From positions 1 through 8,214 of the forward strand of contig JAEZHJ010000028.1 in NCBI GenBank assembly GCA_023436925.1: DNA of 8,214 nt, in the 5' to 3' direction. The notes under the pieces were generated by a model. The model did not search any database, had not been told where the DNA came from, and saw only the letters and a list, made by a program, of their open reading frames with translations. Source of the stretch: Actinomycetes bacterium. GTDB lineage: Bacteria; Actinomycetota; Actinomycetes; Propionibacteriales; Propionibacteriaceae. Positions 5,706 to 8,214 of this stretch are shown in pieces; positions within the stretch are counted from its first letter, which is position 1, and each line of letters opens with the position of its first letter. A program made the position numbers and the translations under genes.

Positions 5706-6709
5706 GGCACCGGACCGGTCGAGGAGCGCAGGACGAGCTCGGTGGCGAGTTGCACGTGCCACTGGACGATCTCCTCGCCGCGCAGCATCGCCAGCAGCAC
5801 CTGCATGGCGGTCTGCCCCAGCGAGCGCAGCGGCTGGGCGATGGTGGTCAGCGCCGGCGTGGCCATCGCCGCCTCGGGGATGTTGTCGAAGCCGATCACC
5901 GAGAGGTCCTCGGGCACCCGCAGGCCGAGGGTGCGCGCCACCTGCATGGTGCGGATCGCCATCAGGTCGTTGGCGGCGAAGATGGCCGTCGGCCGGTCCG
6001 GCCGGTCCAGCAGTTCCCGGGCCGGGGTGTCGCTGGTCTCCATCCGGAACCCGCCGCTACGGATCAGGTCGGGGTCGACCGGCAGGCCGGCCGCCGCCAT
6101 GGTGCGGCGGAACCCCGCCTCGCGGCGCCGGGCGGACTCGAGGTCGTCGCGTCCACCGAGGAAGCCGATCCGCCGGTGTCCCAGTTCGATCAGGTGGTGC
6201 ACCGCTGCGTCGGCGCCGGCCAGGTTGTCGGAGTGGACGGTGGGCAGGCCGCTGGGGCCGGTGTGCGGGTCGATGGCGACCACCGGGATCCGGTAGCCGC
6301 CGTCCACGGTGGTCGGAGTGACCAGGACGGCCCCGTCGATCAGCGTGCCGCTCAGCCGGGACAGGGAGCGGCGCTCCCAGCCGACGAAGGACTCCGGGTT
6401 GCCGCCGCCGGAGTACGCCAGCAACTGGTAGCCGCTGTCCCGGGCGGCGTGGGAGAGACCCTTGAGCAGTTCGGTGCTGAACGGCTCGAACTCGGCGACC
6501 AGGATGCCGATCACGCCGGTGCGGTGGGAGCGCAGGCTCCGGGCGACCAGGCTGGACTCGTAGCCGAGCTGCTCGATCACCTCGCGCACCCGGTCGGCGG
6601 TCGCGCTGGCGACTCCGTAACGGTCGTTGATGACCTTCGACACGGTCGCCACCGACACGCCCGCAGCGCGCGCGACATCGGTGATCGTCACCCGGCGCGA
6701 AGTCTCCAC
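5687..6709 (-). CDS. LacI family transcriptional regulator (first of a divergent pair)
   Basis: A 340-residue repressor of standard LacI/GalR length. The HTH covers residues 8-27 (TITDVARAAGVSVATVSKVI), followed by a canonical hinge around SSLVARSLR (52-60). The periplasmic-binding-like sensor starts at RTGVIGILV, and its typical blocks are visible: IPVVAIDPH, LIELGHRRIGFLGG, PTAIFAANDLMAI and PEDLSVIGFDN. It should bind a palindromic operator and release it on binding a sugar. The start is a GTG at 6709 with no ribosome binding site; TAGGCT ends seven bases before it, so a leaderless mRNA is likely. The TCGATA-centred palindrome overlapping its -35 suggests autoregulation. The effector and target genes cannot be told from sequence. 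Its 3' end overlaps the PstS-like gene on the other strand. Confidence 0.94.
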   Translation of the reverse strand: METSRRVTITDVARAAGVSVATVSKVINDRYGVASATADRVREVIEQLGYESSLVARSLRSHRTGVIGILVAEFEPFSTELLKGLSHAARDSGYQLLAYSGGGNPESFVGWERRSLSRLSGTLIDGAVLVTPTTVDGGYRIPVVAIDPHTGPSGLPTVHSDNLAGADAAVHHLIELGHRRIGFLGGRDDLESARRREAGFRRTMAAAGLPVDPDLIRSGGFRMETSDTPARELLDRPDRPTAIFAANDLMAIRTMQVARTLGLRVPEDLSVIGFDNIPEAAMATPALTTIAQPLRSLGQTAMQVLLAMLRGEEIVQWHVQLATELVLRSSTGPVPQPTGT

Positions 6710-6715
6710 AGCGGC

Positions 6716-6743
6716 AGCCTACTCGGGTAGAAATCGTTGTCGA
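6716..6743 (-). promoter_or_regulatory. Leaderless promoter of the minus-strand LacI gene
   Basis: On the minus strand TCGACA (6743-6738, five of six matches to the -35 consensus) and TAGGCT (6721-6716) are separated by 16 bases. The GTG at 6709 falls seven bases after the -10, the usual transcription start distance, and no ribosome binding site is present. Confidence 0.55.
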
Positions 6744-6748
6744 TAACG
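6735..6748. promoter_or_regulatory. Probable LacI-type operator
   Basis: CGTTGTCGATAACG is a near-perfect palindrome around a central CG, with one mismatched pair out of seven. This is the architecture of LacI/GalR operators. It covers the -35 of the minus-strand LacI gene, a good position for repression. Which of the two repressors binds is unknown. Confidence 0.6.
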
Positions 6749-6751
6749 TTC

Positions 6752-6794
6752 CCCACCGGGGCACGGATCGATATCTGATTGATACCCGCCGGGG
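6752..6794. repeat. CCCRCCGGGG direct repeats
   Basis: The 10-mer CCCRCCGGGG occurs at 6752-6761 (R=A, within CCCCACCGGGG) and at 6785-6794 (R=G), 33 bases apart, about three helical turns. Each is itself an imperfect palindrome. They alternate with TCGATA-type sites in the divergent promoter region and may bind a second regulator or help form a loop. Confidence 0.45.
6766..6784. repeat. GATYGATA tandem repeats, 11 bases apart
   Basis: GATCGATA (6766-6773) and GATTGATA (6777-6784) are 8-mers with one mismatch placed one helical turn apart, midway between the divergent LacI genes. The core TCGATA also occurs at 6740-6745 and 6809-6814. Direct sites of this kind suggest side-by-side protein binding. 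Confidence 0.45.
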
Positions 6795-6822
6795 AGATGA
6801 AATCGGTCTCGATAGTTTCGAA

Positions 6823-6834
6823 TATGCTCGTGCC
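6823..6834 (+). promoter_or_regulatory. Leaderless promoter of the plus-strand LacI gene
   Basis: TATGCT (6823-6828) is followed by six bases and then the GTG at 6835, so the expected transcription start is the start codon itself. No ribosome binding site precedes the GTG. A -35 is not clear; TCGATA at 6809-6814 and TTCGAA at 6817-6822 occupy the spacer and may be a regulator site. Confidence 0.5.
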
Positions 6835-7860
6835 GTGTCGAAGCGAAGCAGCGCCGGCGACCGGGTGACGTTGGCGTTGGTCGCCGAGGAAGCCGGTCTC
6901 TCCCTGGCCACGATCTCCAAGGTCCTCAACGGTCGACCAGACGTGTCCGCGGCCACCAGGGAGCGCGTGGAGGCCTTGCTGGCCGAGCGGGGCTACGAAC
7001 GCCGGTCGGGAACCGCGCGTTCGCGCGGCGAACTGCTCGAGTTGGTCTTCCACGAGCTGCAGGACAACTGGTCGATGGAGGTCATCGCCGGCGTCGAGCG
7101 CGTCGCCCGCAACAACGGGCTCTCGGTGGTGCTGACCGCCAGCGGCACCCGGCACTCGCCCGACGCCGACTGGATCGAGGGCGCGATGCGACGGCGTCCG
7201 GTGGGGGTGGTGCTGGTCTTCTCCGACCTGGCACCGCACTACCGTGCCCAGCTCGAGGCCAGGTCGGTGCCGTTCATCATCATCGACCCCGCCGGAGACC
7301 CCTCGCCCGAGGTGCCCTCGGTCGGGTCGGCGAACTGGTCGGGTGGTCTGCAGGCCACCCGACACCTGATCGAGCTCGGCCACCGCCGGATCGCTGCGAT
7401 CACGGGGCCGGAGGACATGATGTGCTCGCTGGCCCGGGTGGACGGCTATCGCACGGCGATGAACGCCGCCGGACTCGAGATCCGCCAGGACTGGATCCGG
7501 TTCGGTGACTTCCACGTCGACGGCGGACGCCGGCACGCCCTCGACCTGCTCAGCGAGTCCGAGCCGCCCACCGCGATCTTCGCCGGCAGCGACCTGCAGG
7601 CGCTCGGGGTCTACGAGGCTGCCCGCAGCCTGGGGCTGCGGATCCCCGAGGAGCTGTCCGTGGTCGGCTACGACGACATCAAGGTGTCGGAATGGGTCAG
7701 CCCCCGGCTGACGACCGTCCACCAGCCACTACGAAGGATGGGCGCCGAGGCCGCCCGGATCGTCATCCAGATGGCCAAACAGCGCCCATCCACCACCCCC
7801 CGTCTCGACCTGGCCACTCACCTCGTGGTCAGGGAGAGCACAGCGCCCCCACAGCGCTGA
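6835..7860 (+). CDS. LacI family transcriptional regulator (second of a divergent pair, glycoside-locus type)
   Basis: A 341-residue LacI/GalR repressor. The HTH spans about residues 11-33 (VTLALVAEEAGLSLATISKV and on to LNG). The sensor domain shows PVGVVLVFSDL, VPFIIIDPAGDP, LIELGHRRIAAITGP, PTAIFAGSDLQALGVYEAAR and PEELSVVGYDDI. Unlike its neighbour, it lacks the usual hinge helix pattern: after GYERR come SGTARSRGELLELVF, short and Arg-rich, as in a group of actinobacterial xylose- or glucoside-type LacI proteins. The GTG at 6835 is the only sensible start, and the mRNA is probably leaderless. Its stop lies four bases from the stop of a family 3 glycoside hydrolase on the other strand, so a role in beta-glucoside or beta-xyloside use is a reasonable inference. 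The sugar effector is not determined. Confidence 0.94.
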   Translation: MSKRSSAGDRVTLALVAEEAGLSLATISKVLNGRPDVSAATRERVEALLAERGYERRSGTARSRGELLELVFHELQDNWSMEVIAGVERVARNNGLSVVLTASGTRHSPDADWIEGAMRRRPVGVVLVFSDLAPHYRAQLEARSVPFIIIDPAGDPSPEVPSVGSANWSGGLQATRHLIELGHRRIAAITGPEDMMCSLARVDGYRTAMNAAGLEIRQDWIRFGDFHVDGGRRHALDLLSESEPPTAIFAGSDLQALGVYEAARSLGLRIPEELSVVGYDDIKVSEWVSPRLTTVHQPLRRMGAEAARIVIQMAKQRPSTTPRLDLATHLVVRESTAPPQR

Positions 7861-7868
7861 GCTCTCAG
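7857..7868. repeat. Short palindrome spanning both convergent stop codons
   Basis: CTGAG (7857-7861), CT, CTCAG (7864-7868) is a 5-base inverted repeat holding the TGA stops of both the LacI gene and the family 3 hydrolase. It is too short for a confident bidirectional terminator. Confidence 0.25.
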
Positions 7869-8214
7869 TCCGGAGTCACCTCCACGCCCGGGTGCAACCG
7901 CCGGGTGTGGTCAACCACGCGAACCGGGCCCGTCAGCTCGACGGGCACCGCCTCGACAATCTCCCCGCTCGACCAGCCGAAGCCGAGTTCGATCGCGCCC
8001 GGCTCGACGATCCGGCGGCCGTCGACGCCGGTGAAGCTCGTCAGGTCCGGATGGACCTCGAAGCTCACCCGCGCGGCGGCACCGGCCGCCAGCGGCACCC
8101 GGGCGAACCCGATCAGCCGCTGCACCGGACGCACCACCGAGGCGTACGGGTCGTGCAGGTACAGCTGCACCACCTCGACGCCGTCCCGGTCGCCGATATT
8201 GGCCACCCGGATCG
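7865..8214 (-). CDS. Family 3 glycoside hydrolase, C-terminal end (runs off right edge)
   Basis: The last 115 codons of a gene whose start lies beyond the window. The visible part is a fibronectin-III-like domain (PF14310) typical of the C-terminus of GH3 beta-glucosidases and beta-xylosidases: VANIGDRDGVEVVQLYLHDP followed by a VVRPVQRLIGFARV block, then the LAAG..ARVSFEV strand, a DLTSFTG segment and VEPGAIELGFGWSS. The catalytic domains are not in view, so the bond cleaved cannot be told. The first in-window GTG, in the codon for the Val of VANIG, is internal and not a start, because the open frame and the domain continue upstream. The gene converges on the LacI regulator with four bases between their stop codons. 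Confidence 0.92.
   Translation of the reverse strand, partial: IRVANIGDRDGVEVVQLYLHDPYASVVRPVQRLIGFARVPLAAGAAARVSFEVHPDLTSFTGVDGRRIVEPGAIELGFGWSSGEIVEAVPVELTGPVRVVDHTRRLHPGVEVTPD

Noticed and set aside
4527..6730. Long open frames antisense to the PstS-like gene (4527-5762) and to the minus-strand LacI gene (5750-6730)
   Set aside because: They are high-GC shadows of genes with clear domains on the other strand.
1..8214. CRISPR arrays, tRNA/rRNA genes, insertion sequences, toxin-antitoxin or defence genes
   Set aside because: Looked for on both strands; no regular spacer-repeat pattern, transposase motif or recognisable defence domain was seen.

Overview
The window is GC-rich (roughly 65-70%), with GTG starts, C/G-ending codons and TAnnnT-type -10 boxes. 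This fits a high-GC actinobacterium, perhaps of the Propionibacteriales, although no rRNA or marker gene is present to settle this. No tRNA, rRNA, CRISPR array, transposase or phage gene was seen. The content looks like ordinary chromosomal accessory and housekeeping genes, not a recognisable defence or mobile system.

Left part (1-1686, minus strand). Reading leftward, there is a 102-residue GNAT-type acetyltransferase (1378-1686), a choloylglycine-hydrolase-family Ntn amidase resembling Gram-positive bile salt hydrolases (291-1265), and the first 67 codons of an MpaB/DUF2236-family oxygenase that leaves the window (1-203). Inverted repeats fill the gaps at 1328-1379 and 219-253.

Middle (1687-5705, plus strand). 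A 231-base leader with several inverted repeats precedes a MATE-family efflux transporter (1918-3309). One repeat ends at the ribosome binding site. Next come a three-TM YdcF/DUF218 protein (3398-4117) and an unusual protein (4218-5705) that joins five predicted TM segments to a PstS-like phosphate-binding domain with no ABC transporter partners nearby. Both of the last two genes follow a CCCTAGG(A/C)T box, so they probably have separate promoters.

Right part (5687-8214). Two LacI-family repressors are transcribed divergently (5687-6709 minus, 6835-7860 plus) from a 125-base region. That region is dense with TCGATA-type and CCCRCCGGGG-type repeats. Both GTG starts lie exactly seven bases downstream of a TAnnnT box, so both mRNAs are probably leaderless. 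The plus-strand repressor runs tail-to-tail into the C-terminal fibronectin-III-like end of a family 3 glycoside hydrolase (7865-8214), which points to a beta-glucoside or beta-xyloside utilisation locus continuing to the right. The minus-strand repressor overlaps the PstS-like gene by 19 bases at its 3' end.

The best candidates for something less described are the operator array between the two LacI genes, the orphan membrane-anchored PstS-like fusion, and the hairpin at the MATE ribosome binding site. I do not see evidence for a clearly new multi-gene system.
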